Of a stretch of DNA of 64,000 bases, positions 43,559 to 52,047 are shown one piece after another; positions within the stretch are counted from its first letter, which is position 1; each line of letters opens with the position of its first letter. The notes below the pieces were generated by a model. The model was not told the origin of the DNA and searched no databases. It saw only the letters and a program-made list of their open reading frames with translations. Origin of the DNA: Kribbella jejuensis (GTDB taxonomy: Bacteria > Actinomycetota > Actinomycetes > Propionibacteriales > Kribbellaceae); contig NZ_VFMM01000002.1 of assembly GCF_006715085.1 (NCBI RefSeq), forward strand, positions 496,001 through 560,000, in the 5' to 3' direction. Made by a program: the position numbers and the translations under genes.

Positions 43559-43607
43559 GTGGGCCAGGCTTGCGCACAGTACCTGCAGATAACCTGACTG
43601 TCGTCGG

Positions 43608-44864
43608 TCAGGCGCGTGGGAACCGGACTTCGAGATGCCCGCGGCCGTCAGCCACGGCGCGGACGGTGAGACCGGTCGCGGTGGCGATCCGGCGGACCAC
43701 GGTGAGCCCGAGTCCGTGTCCGTCCGTGCGGCTGTGGCCTGGGGCAAAGGCCCGTTCGAGCTCGTCCTCCTGGAAGCCGGGGCCGTCGTCGAGTACGTGC
43801 ACCAGGACGTCGTCGTCGGATGTCTCCGCCGTCAGCGACACGGTGCTCCGTGCGTGCCGGGCCGCGTTGTCGAGCAGCGGTGTCAGAACCGCGGTGACCA
43901 CTTCCGTGGGTACAGCCACCTCGAGGTCGTGCGGTATGGCGAGGCTCACACTCCGGCCCTTGGCGATGTGCAGCAGGGCCGTCTCCAGGTGGCAGCTCGC
44001 GCCTCGGTGCTTCCGTGAGCGGGCGGCGTTGAGGATAACCATGACCGCGTTGCTGAGCCGATCGGTCTCGGTGAGAACCAGTTGCGGGTCGACCTTCGCT
44101 CCCGCCAGTTCAGCCAGCTGTGCCTCGCCACGCAGTACGGATATCGGTGTCCGCAGTTCGTGGGCGATCTCGTCGGTCAACCGGCGCTCGTCGGCAATGG
44201 TGTCCGAGACCCGGTCGAGCAGCCGGTCGAACGTCTGCGCGAGCTCGCCGAACTCGTCCCTCGGCGGTCCCATCCGGAACCGCCGCCCCGGGTCGTGGTC
44301 GCCCCACTCGTCGGCCAGCGCCGACATCCGCCGTACCACGCGCATGGCTCGGCTGACGCCGAGATATGCGACAACTGCGGACAAGACGACCACAAGAGCG
44401 CCCAGCACGAGCGACATCACCAGGCTCCGCTGCTCGGACCGTTCGTACGGCGTGAGATCCACCATCACGACGACGGTGACGCGATGACCCTGGACCGGCA
44501 GTGGCTCGCCGTACAGCAAGTAGTGGCCGATGGCCGCGAACTCCCGGCGCTCGGCCCGGCCGAGGCGATCAACGGTGTCGGCGGTGGGCGCGTGCAGCGT
44601 CCCATCCGCGAGCCGGCCGTCGGCGTACACCCAGGCGACGGTGTCGAACGCGTCGCCGGTGCCTTCGACCAGCTGGATCTTTCCGTCGATGACCTCGACC
44701 GTCGCGGCCACGGCCTCTGCCCGGGTCCGCGCCAGGGTGCGTGTGTCCGCTTCGGTCGCGCGGCTGAGCAGCACGTGGCTGAGCACCACCAGGACGGCGA
44801 CGACCAGTGTCGCGGTCAACACTGCCAGCGATACGACCCGGGCGCGAAAACCGGTCAGTCCCAT
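43608..44864 (-). CDS. Sensor histidine kinase
   Basis: A 418-residue membrane kinase with two helices (about 10-33 and 147-170), an extracellular loop, HAMP, HisKA with phospho-acceptor His in TDEIAHELRTPISVLRG, and an HATPase domain (LLDNAARHA, DDGPGF, GHGLGLTVV). ATG 44864 overlaps the end of the response regulator gene by ten bases, so the two are co-translated. Its downstream gene encodes the COG4705 protein. Confidence 0.93.
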   Translation of the reverse strand: MGLTGFRARVVSLAVLTATLVVAVLVVLSHVLLSRATEADTRTLARTRAEAVAATVEVIDGKIQLVEGTGDAFDTVAWVYADGRLADGTLHAPTADTVDRLGRAERREFAAIGHYLLYGEPLPVQGHRVTVVVMVDLTPYERSEQRSLVMSLVLGALVVVLSAVVAYLGVSRAMRVVRRMSALADEWGDHDPGRRFRMGPPRDEFGELAQTFDRLLDRVSDTIADERRLTDEIAHELRTPISVLRGEAQLAELAGAKVDPQLVLTETDRLSNAVMVILNAARSRKHRGASCHLETALLHIAKGRSVSLAIPHDLEVAVPTEVVTAVLTPLLDNAARHARSTVSLTAETSDDDVLVHVLDDGPGFQEDELERAFAPGHSRTDGHGLGLTVVRRIATATGLTVRAVADGRGHLEVRFPRA

Positions 44865-45508
44865 CGGTAACCGACTCCACGTACGGTCGCGACGCGGTCC
44901 GCGATTCCGAGCCGGTCGAGCTTCACCCGCAGCCGGCGCAGGTACGAGTCGAGCGTGTTCTCGCTGACGTACGCACCGTGCGGCCACCCGGCGGCGATCA
45001 GCGCGTGCCGCCGTACGACCTCACCCGGCATCGAGATCAGCCGCCCGAGCAGCCTGAACTCGGTCGGTGTCAGGGCCTCGCCGTCCGCGCCCCGCCGTAC
45101 CTCGTGACTCGCTGGGTCGAGTACCACCTCGTCGACCGCTACCGCAACTGTGGTCCGACGGAGCAGAGCGCGGGTCCGGACGAGAAGTTCGCGGATGTCG
45201 AACGGCTTGGTCAGGTAGTCGTCGGCTCCGGCTTCGAACCCGCTGACCTTGTGATGCGTCTCGCCCAACGCGGTCAGCATCAACACGGGCGCGTCCACCC
45301 CGTGTGCTCGCAACGCCAGGCACACATCTCTGCCATCGGCGTCGGGAAGACCGATGTCGAGGATCACGACGTGCGGCGCCGGGTCCAGTTGCGCCAGCAA
45401 CTCGGCACCGGTACCTGCGGCAAGCACCGAATGCCCGTCGCCTTCCAGCGCACGCCTCAGTACTCCGCGCAACGCGCGATCATCTTCACAGACAGCAACC
45501 ATGGCCAC
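44855..45508 (-). CDS. OmpR-family response regulator
   Basis: A 217-residue regulator with acidic pocket CEDD, phospho-acceptor D51 in ILDIGLPDADG, LTKPFD and a winged helix (LTPTEFRLLGRL, TVRGVGYRWD). The stop overlaps the kinase start, making a classical regulator-kinase pair; the COG4705 membrane protein is the most likely co-regulated gene. Confidence 0.94.
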   Translation of the reverse strand: MAMVAVCEDDRALRGVLRRALEGDGHSVLAAGTGAELLAQLDPAPHVVILDIGLPDADGRDVCLALRAHGVDAPVLMLTALGETHHKVSGFEAGADDYLTKPFDIRELLVRTRALLRRTTVAVAVDEVVLDPASHEVRRGADGEALTPTEFRLLGRLISMPGEVVRRHALIAAGWPHGAYVSENTLDSYLRRLRVKLDRLGIADRVATVRGVGYRWD

Positions 45509-45547
45509 ATCAAGAACCGTACCGACCCGGTCGACTGTCGTACGCCG

Positions 45548-46387
45548 CTAGGTCGTTGTGGCAACCTCGTCCGTCTTGGCTCGGCGTTGAGCGACGCTCC
45601 CAAGACGCTCCAAAGGCGCGAAAGCCAGCCAGCACACCACGGTCGGCAGGAAATGGATGCCCAGCATCGCGGTGTTCGCTGCGTGGAAACCCAGGAAGAA
45701 CAATGCCGCGAGCGACAGCTTGCGGCCTTTCAGCCAGAGCACTGCCGGCGACAACAGCTCGCCGATGAAGCCGATCCATTGCAGAATGTGCAGCAGCCAC
45801 GGGTAGCCCAGCAGCCGTTCGCCGACCGGGTTCGGGCGTCGCACGATCGCCCAGGTCAGTACCGAACTGCCAGGCCACGTGAATGCCCATCCGGCGCTGC
45901 GGATTTTGGCGAGCGCGGACAGCGCGTACGTCGCGACGACGGCAATCTGAATGCACTTCACCGCCCAGCCGGCGACGTCGCTTGTCCGGAGGTCGCCGTA
46001 CCGCGCCCGGCCGGCGGTAGGGAGGACCCATAGGGCCACGACCAGGGCAAGGTGGTCGTGGTCGACCTTGCCGTCGCTCATGCCGATCAGCACCCACCAG
46101 GTGAATGCAGGCGCGACGATCCAGCCGGCCAGCCGCGGGAGCCGGTTCGTCGCACCGACCAGGCACGCCACGATCAGGACGACGTACAGGATGTACGTGA
46201 GCGGCACACTTGGCCGCGGGAGCTCGAGGAGCCGAGCCAGAAACAGCGGCTGGTACAACTCCGGCGTCCGGCCCTTCTGCAGGGTGTCATTGACGAACGC
46301 GTGCATGTCGAGGATGACGAACAAGTAAAGGATCGTCCGCAACCAGGCGATCCGGGCGATCGGGACCGGCGGAAGGAACCAGTTCAT
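45548..46387 (-). CDS. HTTM-like multi-pass membrane protein
   Basis: A 279-residue protein with about seven or eight helices and a WLRTILYLFVILDMHAFVND opening. SDGKVDHDHLALVVALWVLP and FLGFHAANTAMLGIHFLPTV recall the HTTM (horizontally transferred transmembrane) and DoxX-like families, some of which include vitamin K-dependent carboxylases. Function is unassigned. ATG 46387 overlaps the stop of the upstream gene (ATGA), so the two proteins likely act together. Confidence 0.75.
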   Translation of the reverse strand: MNWFLPPVPIARIAWLRTILYLFVILDMHAFVNDTLQKGRTPELYQPLFLARLLELPRPSVPLTYILYVVLIVACLVGATNRLPRLAGWIVAPAFTWWVLIGMSDGKVDHDHLALVVALWVLPTAGRARYGDLRTSDVAGWAVKCIQIAVVATYALSALAKIRSAGWAFTWPGSSVLTWAIVRRPNPVGERLLGYPWLLHILQWIGFIGELLSPAVLWLKGRKLSLAALFFLGFHAANTAMLGIHFLPTVVCWLAFAPLERLGSVAQRRAKTDEVATTT

Positions 46388-46854
46388 CGGCGCACCGGCC
46401 AGACGGCCAGTATCTTCGAGGCCGGCGGGCCGGAGACCCGGCCGTCGATCAGCGTGGTGGTGTCGCGAATCAGCTCCAGCCGGACATACTGCGGCTTGTC
46501 CGGGTGCTTGTGCGCCCAGCCGTCCGCGACCGGCTGCAGCAGTGCGGGATCGGCGACGATCTCGCCGGTCCGGGCCTCGATCTCGGCTCGCCCGATACCC
46601 ACACCGCCGCTGTCCAGCGGTACGTCGACCGTCGTGCCGGCATCGGTCAGCGCCGAGATCCGGATGTCGTCGATCGAGGTGTTGCCGGGCACGGACATCG
46701 CGTACTGCGACATCGGACCGAACGGCCACAGGTCGTCGGTGCCACGGACAGACCCGTGAATCAGCAACCCGACGCCGGCGAGGACTGCGACCAACCGGGC
46801 GACGCGTCCCTTCTTGCTCGCCCGAACCGCTGCCTGATCGACCACGGGGGTCAT
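46384..46854 (-). CDS. Membrane-anchored protein of unknown function, 156 aa
   Basis: One N-terminal helix (VARLVAVLAGVGLLIHGSV) anchors an extracellular domain of about 115 residues (DDLWPFGPMSQYAMSVPG, then YVRLELIRDTTTLIDGRV). I do not recognise the family. It is coupled to the HTTM-like gene by an ATGA overlap, and the pair resembles MauE/HTTM-plus-accessory arrangements. ATG 46854 is preferred over longer frames that would enter the intergenic remnant. Confidence 0.72.
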   Translation of the reverse strand: MTPVVDQAAVRASKKGRVARLVAVLAGVGLLIHGSVRGTDDLWPFGPMSQYAMSVPGNTSIDDIRISALTDAGTTVDVPLDSGGVGIGRAEIEARTGEIVADPALLQPVADGWAHKHPDKPQYVRLELIRDTTTLIDGRVSGPPASKILAVWPVRR

Positions 46855-46911
46855 TACACACCAACCGCACGGTGTTTGCCGGAGGCACGATCGCGCTGCG
46901 CAGGACATGTC

Positions 46912-46978
46912 AACGAACCGCGGCTTATCAGGGTCGGCGCATCGTCATGGCCGCCAGCTGCTGAAGGGCCTCAGCTGA
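46912..46978 (+). pseudogene. Remnant of an acyl-CoA dehydrogenase 3' end
   Basis: Bases 46937-46978 match the end of the intact acyl-CoA dehydrogenase gene (29573-29615) except for one deleted base and two substitutions, including the codons for RIVMA, RQLLKGLS and the stop. Weaker similarity reaches upstream to about 46912. The missing base shifts the frame. Nothing else of the gene remains. The last eight bases, TCAGCTGA, also supply the stop of the convergent ROK gene. Confidence 0.75.
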
Positions 46979-48149
46979 CCGCGTTTCCGCGGGGGGCGGA
47001 CGGGGACGAGAGGGTGGAGTTGAAGAGGCGGTTGTCGAGTTCGTTGAGGGCTAGGCGGACTGCGCCTAGTGCTACCGAGTCGGCGCCGAGGGTGGAGGCG
47101 CGGAGTTCGGGGACTCGGAGGCACAGGCGGGCCAGTTCGCGGTGGAGGGGTTCGAGGACGATGTCGGCGGAGCGGGAGAAGCCGCCGCCGTAGATGACGA
47201 CCTGCGGGTCCAGCGTCAGGACCAGTGCCGCGGCCCCGACGGCAAGGTCCTTCACATACTTGGTGACCGCTGTCTTGGCGTTCTTGTCCCCGCGTCGGGC
47301 GGCGTCGAACACCCAGGCCGCGGCATCATCCGCGCTGACGCTTTCGGGTACGCCGGGACAGTTCTCGAGATGTGACGGCGCCGCGAGCCAGCGGACGTTC
47401 TTCAGGGCGCCGATCTCGCCGGCGGCCCCGCCGTGACCGCGCCGCAGCACCCCGTCGATGATCAGGCCGGCGCCGATCCGCATGCCCGCGAGCAGATAGA
47501 CCACGTCGCTCGCGTCGCTGGCCGCGCCCTTCCACCGCTCGGCGAGCGCTGCCAGCTTGCAGTCGTTCTCGACCACGACCGGACAGCCGAAGGTCCGCGC
47601 GAGATGTGCGGCCAGGTCCACGTCCGCCCACCCGGGGATCGGCGTGAACAATCTCGTCCGGCCGGTGGCGTCGACCGGACCGCTGACACCGGCGGTCACC
47701 GCCCAGATCTCAGAGGCCGACAGACCCGTCGCGGCCAGGCTCTCGCGGATCACGTCATCCAAGGCGGCAAGACGCTGTTCCGGCTCGGCGTCTGCCGAGA
47801 CGGTCCGGCGTTCGCTGTGTACGACTTCCCCGCTCAGGTCGGTCAACAGCAGCAGGACTTTGTGTACGCCGATGTCCAAGCCGATCACGTGTCCCGCCGT
47901 ACTGCGGAACCGGTAGCGGCGGGCCGGCCGTCCGACGGTGCTGCTGGAGCCGGGCTCGATGACGGTCGCCCAGCCGCCGGCCACCAGGCTCTGCGCGATG
48001 ACGTCGGCGGCAGGCCGGGACAGGCCGGTGCGCTGGGACAGCTCGGTGACAGTGGCGGGCGAGTTGTCCCGGAGCGCGCGCATGACGGTCAGCGAGTTCA
48101 GCTCGCGCAGCCCGGAGAGGTCTACGCCGGTGCCGGCGGCTTCTGTCAC
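46971..48149 (-). CDS. ROK-family transcriptional regulator
   Basis: A protein of 392 residues from GTG 48149 (401 from TTG 48176) with an N-terminal winged helix (ATVTELSQRTGLSRPAADVI) and a sugar-kinase-like ROK domain (GLDIGVHKVLLLLTDLSGEV, EIGALKN). GTG 48149 is preferred because GAAGGG lies nine bases upstream. The CxCGxxGC zinc motif of typical ROK proteins is replaced by CPGVPESVS. It stands directly after the alpha-galactosidase gene and probably controls the sugar operon in response to a galactoside. Confidence 0.9.
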   Translation of the reverse strand: MTEAAGTGVDLSGLRELNSLTVMRALRDNSPATVTELSQRTGLSRPAADVIAQSLVAGGWATVIEPGSSSTVGRPARRYRFRSTAGHVIGLDIGVHKVLLLLTDLSGEVVHSERRTVSADAEPEQRLAALDDVIRESLAATGLSASEIWAVTAGVSGPVDATGRTRLFTPIPGWADVDLAAHLARTFGCPVVVENDCKLAALAERWKGAASDASDVVYLLAGMRIGAGLIIDGVLRRGHGGAAGEIGALKNVRWLAAPSHLENCPGVPESVSADDAAAWVFDAARRGDKNAKTAVTKYVKDLAVGAAALVLTLDPQVVIYGGGFSRSADIVLEPLHRELARLCLRVPELRASTLGADSVALGAVRLALNELDNRLFNSTLSSPSAPRGNAVS

Positions 48150-48185
48150 GGCGTCGTACCCTTCGACCTCGACCAATGGACGCCA

Positions 48186-48207
48186 ATAATACTATGAAGT
48201 TTACAAA
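48186..48207. promoter_or_regulatory. AT-rich ROK gene promoter with AAACTTC element
   Basis: This short AT-rich island in GC-rich DNA carries TATTAT and TAGTAT on the minus strand, both usable as -10 boxes, and GAAGTTTACAAA (48196-48207). The AAACTTC core recurs in the importer promoter, so it is a candidate ROK operator. Confidence 0.5.
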
Positions 48208-48216
48208 TGCCCGGCG

Positions 48217-49716
48217 TCAGCTGATCGGGTAGGCGTGGCTCGCCTCGGAGTCGATCGCGCCACCGAAGTCGACCGGGCGGCCGTCGATCAGGAACGTGTA
48301 GCGGCCCGTCCGCTCGATCCGCGGGGCGGCGAGCAGGTACTCCGTCATCGCCTGCAGCTCGTCGCCGGTCAGCCATCCCACCGGATCCGACACGGCCCGG
48401 AAGCCGCAGATCGCGGCCAGGTCGCGAAGCCAGTGCTGCTGCTCGTCGGTCAGCAGGTTCAGCCGGCTCCGGAAGTAGACGACATCCGGGTCGACGTCGG
48501 CCAGCGGAGCGTGCCAGAGGCGGTGCAGCGTGTTGACGACCGCGTTGCGGGCCATCGCGTCGGACGGGTCGTCGGTGGCGTAGTTCTGCCACATCGGCGC
48601 GACGTCCGGCCCGCTGCGTAGCCCGTCGAGAATGCCGAGCGACGGGAGCAGGATGGCTCCGCTTCCCAGCAGGTACACGTCGTCGCCGGCCGTCCGGCGG
48701 ATCAGGGCGAGGCCTTCGCGGTACGCCTCTTCGCGACCGCCGCCGTTCGCCCGTACGCCGGGAACCGCGGCCGCGTTGACGAAGTCGAGTTTGAGGTAGC
48801 GATAACCCCACTGATGGACCAGGCGATCGATCAGGTCCGCGAGATGGTCCTGGACCGCGGGCAGCGTGACGTCGAGGGCGTAGTACCCGGTTCCCCAGTT
48901 GTACCCGGCGACGACCGGGTCGCCCGCGGTGTCGCGCAGCAGCAGCTCGGAACGGTTGCGGGCCAGGTCGGAGTCCGGAAGCGCGATGAACGGCGCCACC
49001 CACAACCCCGGCGTCATCCCGCTGTCGGCGATCCGCTCCGACAGCGCTCGCATGCCGGACGGGAATTTCTGGTTGGGATGCCAGTCGCCGACCTCCCGCT
49101 CCCATCCGTCGTCGACCTGGACGACGTCGAACGGCAGCCCCCGTAGCGCCTTGATGTCCTTGTCCAGCTCTTGCTCGGTGATGTCCTCGTAGTAGGCGTA
49201 CCAGGAGCACCACACGTTGCCGGCCCGGTTCTGCCCACGCCCTAGGTGCGTGGCGAGCTGCTCGACGTACGCGCCGAACACCTCCTGCTCGGTGCCGTAG
49301 GCAAGGAACCACGGGGCGCCACCGCTCTCGTACCAGCCGGCCAGCGTGTCGTGATCCGCGGTCAGCCGGGGGGTGCCGACACCCAGTGCGCCGAGCAGCA
49401 AGACGTTGCCGTCGGCACCTTGGATGGCGGCGACCGCCGACGAGTGGTGCCGGCACGGGTCGTCCCACGCGGCGTCGTCGGCCGTGACGCGGCGCCGGGC
49501 GTCGGCGATCCGCAACGGTGGCTCGGACAGCCGCCGCCAGCCGCAGGGGCTCCAGGAGTTCTGGCCGTGCCGGTAGAAGAGGCCGTCGCCGAGCCCGTGC
49601 AGCAGGGCGACGCGTCCCGCAGGCAGGATGATGCCCGTTCCGGCGGCGAGCGGGTCGCCCGGACCGTCGTACTGGAGTGCGAGAGTGCGTCCGGCCAGCT
49701 CGATGAGCGATGCCAT
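48217..49716 (-). CDS. GH36-type alpha-galactosidase
   Basis: A 499-residue clan GH-D hydrolase. VVQVDDGWEREVGDW and YRYLKLDFVNAA mark the TIM barrel, with nucleophile D311 in KLDF and acid/base D371 in RSGPDV. It is shorter than usual GH36 enzymes (about 700 residues), with a reduced N-terminal beta domain. No signal peptide is seen, so it acts on galactosides after import. Start ATG 49716 has AAGGAGAT upstream. It lies between the binding protein and ROK genes. Confidence 0.85.
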   Translation of the reverse strand: MASLIELAGRTLALQYDGPGDPLAAGTGIILPAGRVALLHGLGDGLFYRHGQNSWSPCGWRRLSEPPLRIADARRRVTADDAAWDDPCRHHSSAVAAIQGADGNVLLLGALGVGTPRLTADHDTLAGWYESGGAPWFLAYGTEQEVFGAYVEQLATHLGRGQNRAGNVWCSWYAYYEDITEQELDKDIKALRGLPFDVVQVDDGWEREVGDWHPNQKFPSGMRALSERIADSGMTPGLWVAPFIALPDSDLARNRSELLLRDTAGDPVVAGYNWGTGYYALDVTLPAVQDHLADLIDRLVHQWGYRYLKLDFVNAAAVPGVRANGGGREEAYREGLALIRRTAGDDVYLLGSGAILLPSLGILDGLRSGPDVAPMWQNYATDDPSDAMARNAVVNTLHRLWHAPLADVDPDVVYFRSRLNLLTDEQQHWLRDLAAICGFRAVSDPVGWLTGDELQAMTEYLLAAPRIERTGRYTFLIDGRPVDFGGAIDSEASHAYPIS

Positions 49717-49743
49717 GGATCTCCTTTTCAGGACGTCGTACGG

Positions 49744-51096
49744 CTACTTGAACAGGGCGTTCACTTGGTCGTTCGCCTTCTTCAAGGCCGTCGCCGAGTC
49801 GGTCTTGCCGAGCACCGCGGACTGGATCCCGTCCTGGACGAGCTGGGAGATCTCGTTGCCGTGCTCGCTGACCGGCAGGAAGAACGTACCGCCGGGCGCC
49901 TTCGCCTCGTCGATGAAGGCGCTGATGTCCTGCCCCTTCGCCCGGTGCGCCGCGGCCGCCTTCTCACTGGCCGACGTGATCGCGGGGAACACCACACCGT
50001 TGCTCCCGACAATGTTCTGGCAGTCGGCGGATCCCAGGTACTTGACCCACTTCCAGGCCTCGTCCTTGTGCTCGGTGCCGGCGAAGATCGCGTCCGAGAG
50101 ACCGTTGATCGCGGTCTTGCGGCCCTCCGGCCCGACCGGCAGCGGGCTGAACGCGAACTTGCTCTTCGCGTCCGGGCCGAGGTAGGTGTTGATCATCCAC
50201 GAGCCCGCGAACGTGATCGCGCCCTTCCCGGCCGTCATCAGCGCGTCCCGGGACAATGTGGACGCCTTGTCGAGCGGTGGCGCGTAGCCCTTGGCAATCA
50301 GCGACTTGAACCAGTCGATGGTCTGCGCCAGCTTCGGGTCGTCGTACTTGTACTGCGTTCCCCACGGGTTCTTGTCCAAGTAGCTGAACCCGTTGCTGAC
50401 GGCAAGGTTTCCCCAGCCGTTCTGCCCTTGCGAGCCGTCGGCCCACTCCGGCAGGAACCCGAAGACCTTGACCTTGGTCTTGTCGAACGCCGGGTCGAGC
50501 CCGTTGTGTCCCTTCTCGTCGACGGTCGCCTTCGCGATCAGCTGCTCGAAGGTGCCGCCGTCGGCCGGGTTCCAGGTCAGGTTCGCGAGTGCCTTCGCGT
50601 CGATCCCTTGCGCCTTCAGGTACGCCGTGTTGTAGACGAGCGCCATCGTGTCCCAGTCCTTCGGGAGGCCGTACCGCTTGCCGTCCTTGACGTACATGTC
50701 GGCCAGCCCGGCCTGGTACTGGCTCAGGTCGACCTTGTCCTGGTCGACGTACGGCTGGATGTCGAGGATCTGGTTGCTGGTCACGAACTGCGGGTAGTAC
50801 GAGGCCTGGTCGGTCCACACGTCGGGCGCGTCTCCGGCGGCCAGCTGGGTGGTCAGGTTCTGCCAGTACTGCGCCCACGCGGTCTGCGTGATCTTGATCG
50901 TGATGTCGGGGTTCGCGCTGTGGAACGCGTCCGCGCAGGCCTGGTACGACGCCTTCTGGTTGTCGTCCCAGAGCCAGTAGTCGAGGGTGACGGCTTTCCC
51001 GGAGCCGGACCCGCCGGAGCTGCCGGAGCTGCAACCGGTCAGCGCGGCCAGGGCCAGCGCCAACGAGGCCGCGCCGGTCTTCAGGATGTGTTTCAT
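49744..51096 (-). CDS. Carbohydrate ABC transporter substrate-binding lipoprotein
   Basis: A 450-residue family 1 solute-binding protein. The signal ends in the lipobox AALTGC (Cys22), followed by a Gly/Ser linker and a two-lobed domain with YWLWDDNQKASYQACADAF near the start and PDVWTDQASYYPQFV further on. ATG 51096 has GGAGGGG upstream. Together with the two permease genes it forms an importer, presumably for galactosides. The ATPase is not in the cluster; a shared MsiK-like ATPase elsewhere would be expected. Confidence 0.93.
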   Translation of the reverse strand: MKHILKTGAASLALALAALTGCSSGSSGGSGSGKAVTLDYWLWDDNQKASYQACADAFHSANPDITIKITQTAWAQYWQNLTTQLAAGDAPDVWTDQASYYPQFVTSNQILDIQPYVDQDKVDLSQYQAGLADMYVKDGKRYGLPKDWDTMALVYNTAYLKAQGIDAKALANLTWNPADGGTFEQLIAKATVDEKGHNGLDPAFDKTKVKVFGFLPEWADGSQGQNGWGNLAVSNGFSYLDKNPWGTQYKYDDPKLAQTIDWFKSLIAKGYAPPLDKASTLSRDALMTAGKGAITFAGSWMINTYLGPDAKSKFAFSPLPVGPEGRKTAINGLSDAIFAGTEHKDEAWKWVKYLGSADCQNIVGSNGVVFPAITSASEKAAAAHRAKGQDISAFIDEAKAPGGTFFLPVSEHGNEISQLVQDGIQSAVLGKTDSATALKKANDQVNALFK

Positions 51097-51132
51097 GACC
51101 CCTCCAAGGGTTCGTCGCCGTTCAGGCGGGAG

Positions 51133-52047
51133 TTACTTGCCACCGGTGAAGCTGAGCGATTGCACCAGCCGTTTACCGAGGAAGATCAGCAGCAGAAGCA
51201 CCGGAACCACGGACAGGGTGGACGCGGCCATCAGGCCGGTCCAGTCGGGCTGGGTGTTGGGGGACTGCTGCAGGAAGACGCCGAGTGCCACCGTGACGAG
51301 CCGGTGCTCCTCACCGCGACCGACCAGCAGCGGCCAGAGGAAGTCCTTCCACGCCCAGACGGTCGTGGTCAGCGCGATCGTGATCAGCGGACCGCGGCTC
51401 ATCGGCATCGCGACGCGCCAGAACAGGCCCCAGGCGCCGGCGCCGTCGAGGATCGCGGCCTCCTCGACCTCGCGCGGGATCGAGAGGAAGAACTGCCGCA
51501 GGAAGAACACCGCGAACGGCGTCATCAAGATGCTCGGGGCAACCATTCCGGCCATCGTGTTGATCCAGCCGAGCTGCTTGACCAGCACGAAGTTCGGCAG
51601 CAGCGTGAAGATCGGCGGCACCATCAACGCGGAGACCAGCAGCGTGAAGGTGAGGTCGCGGCCGGGGAACCGCAGCCGGGCGAAGGCGTAGCCGGCCAGC
51701 GCGCACAGGAAGGTCTGCACGAAGGCGATCAGACCGCAGTAGATCACCGAGTTCATCAGGTACCGGGCGAAGTCGAGGTGTGCGCCCGAGCCACCCGCCG
51801 CTCGGGCTTCCGCCTCGGTGGTCAGCCCGAGCACCCGGGTGAAGTTGATCAGCGTCGGGTGCGCGGGCAACAACGAGCTGTTGTCGCCGAACAGCTCTGC
51901 CGCCGGCGTGATCGCGGTCCGCACCATCCAGTAGAACGGAAACAGCGTGACGACCAGGAAGACGATCAGCAGGGCCCAAGCAACCGCCCGGCCGGGACTT
52001 GTTTTCCTGAGACGCCCGTGGGATTCCATGGCTAGCAGGCCTTTCAT
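51133..52047 (-). CDS. Carbohydrate ABC permease, MalG type
   Basis: A 304-residue permease with about six helices and the coupling loop EEAAILDGAGAWGLFWRVAMP, which contacts the ATPase. FYWMVRTAITP at the N-terminus is typical of the MalG group. ATG 52047 overlaps the stop of the partner permease; ATG 52029 is an alternative start. Confidence 0.93.
   Translation of the reverse strand: MKGLLAMESHGRLRKTSPGRAVAWALLIVFLVVTLFPFYWMVRTAITPAAELFGDNSSLLPAHPTLINFTRVLGLTTEAEARAAGGSGAHLDFARYLMNSVIYCGLIAFVQTFLCALAGYAFARLRFPGRDLTFTLLVSALMVPPIFTLLPNFVLVKQLGWINTMAGMVAPSILMTPFAVFFLRQFFLSIPREVEEAAILDGAGAWGLFWRVAMPMSRGPLITIALTTTVWAWKDFLWPLLVGRGEEHRLVTVALGVFLQQSPNTQPDWTGLMAASTLSVVPVLLLLIFLGKRLVQSLSFTGGK

Noticed and set aside
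48201..48206. TTGTAA on the minus strand as a -35 box for the ROK gene
   Set aside because: The nearest plausible -10 boxes are only 6-9 bases away, too close for a promoter; it is read as part of an operator-like element instead.
49246..52035. 929-residue frame opposite the sugar importer genes
   Set aside because: It is Arg/Val/Leu/Gly-rich with no domain, and lies antisense to the alpha-galactosidase N-terminal region, the binding protein and a permease gene.
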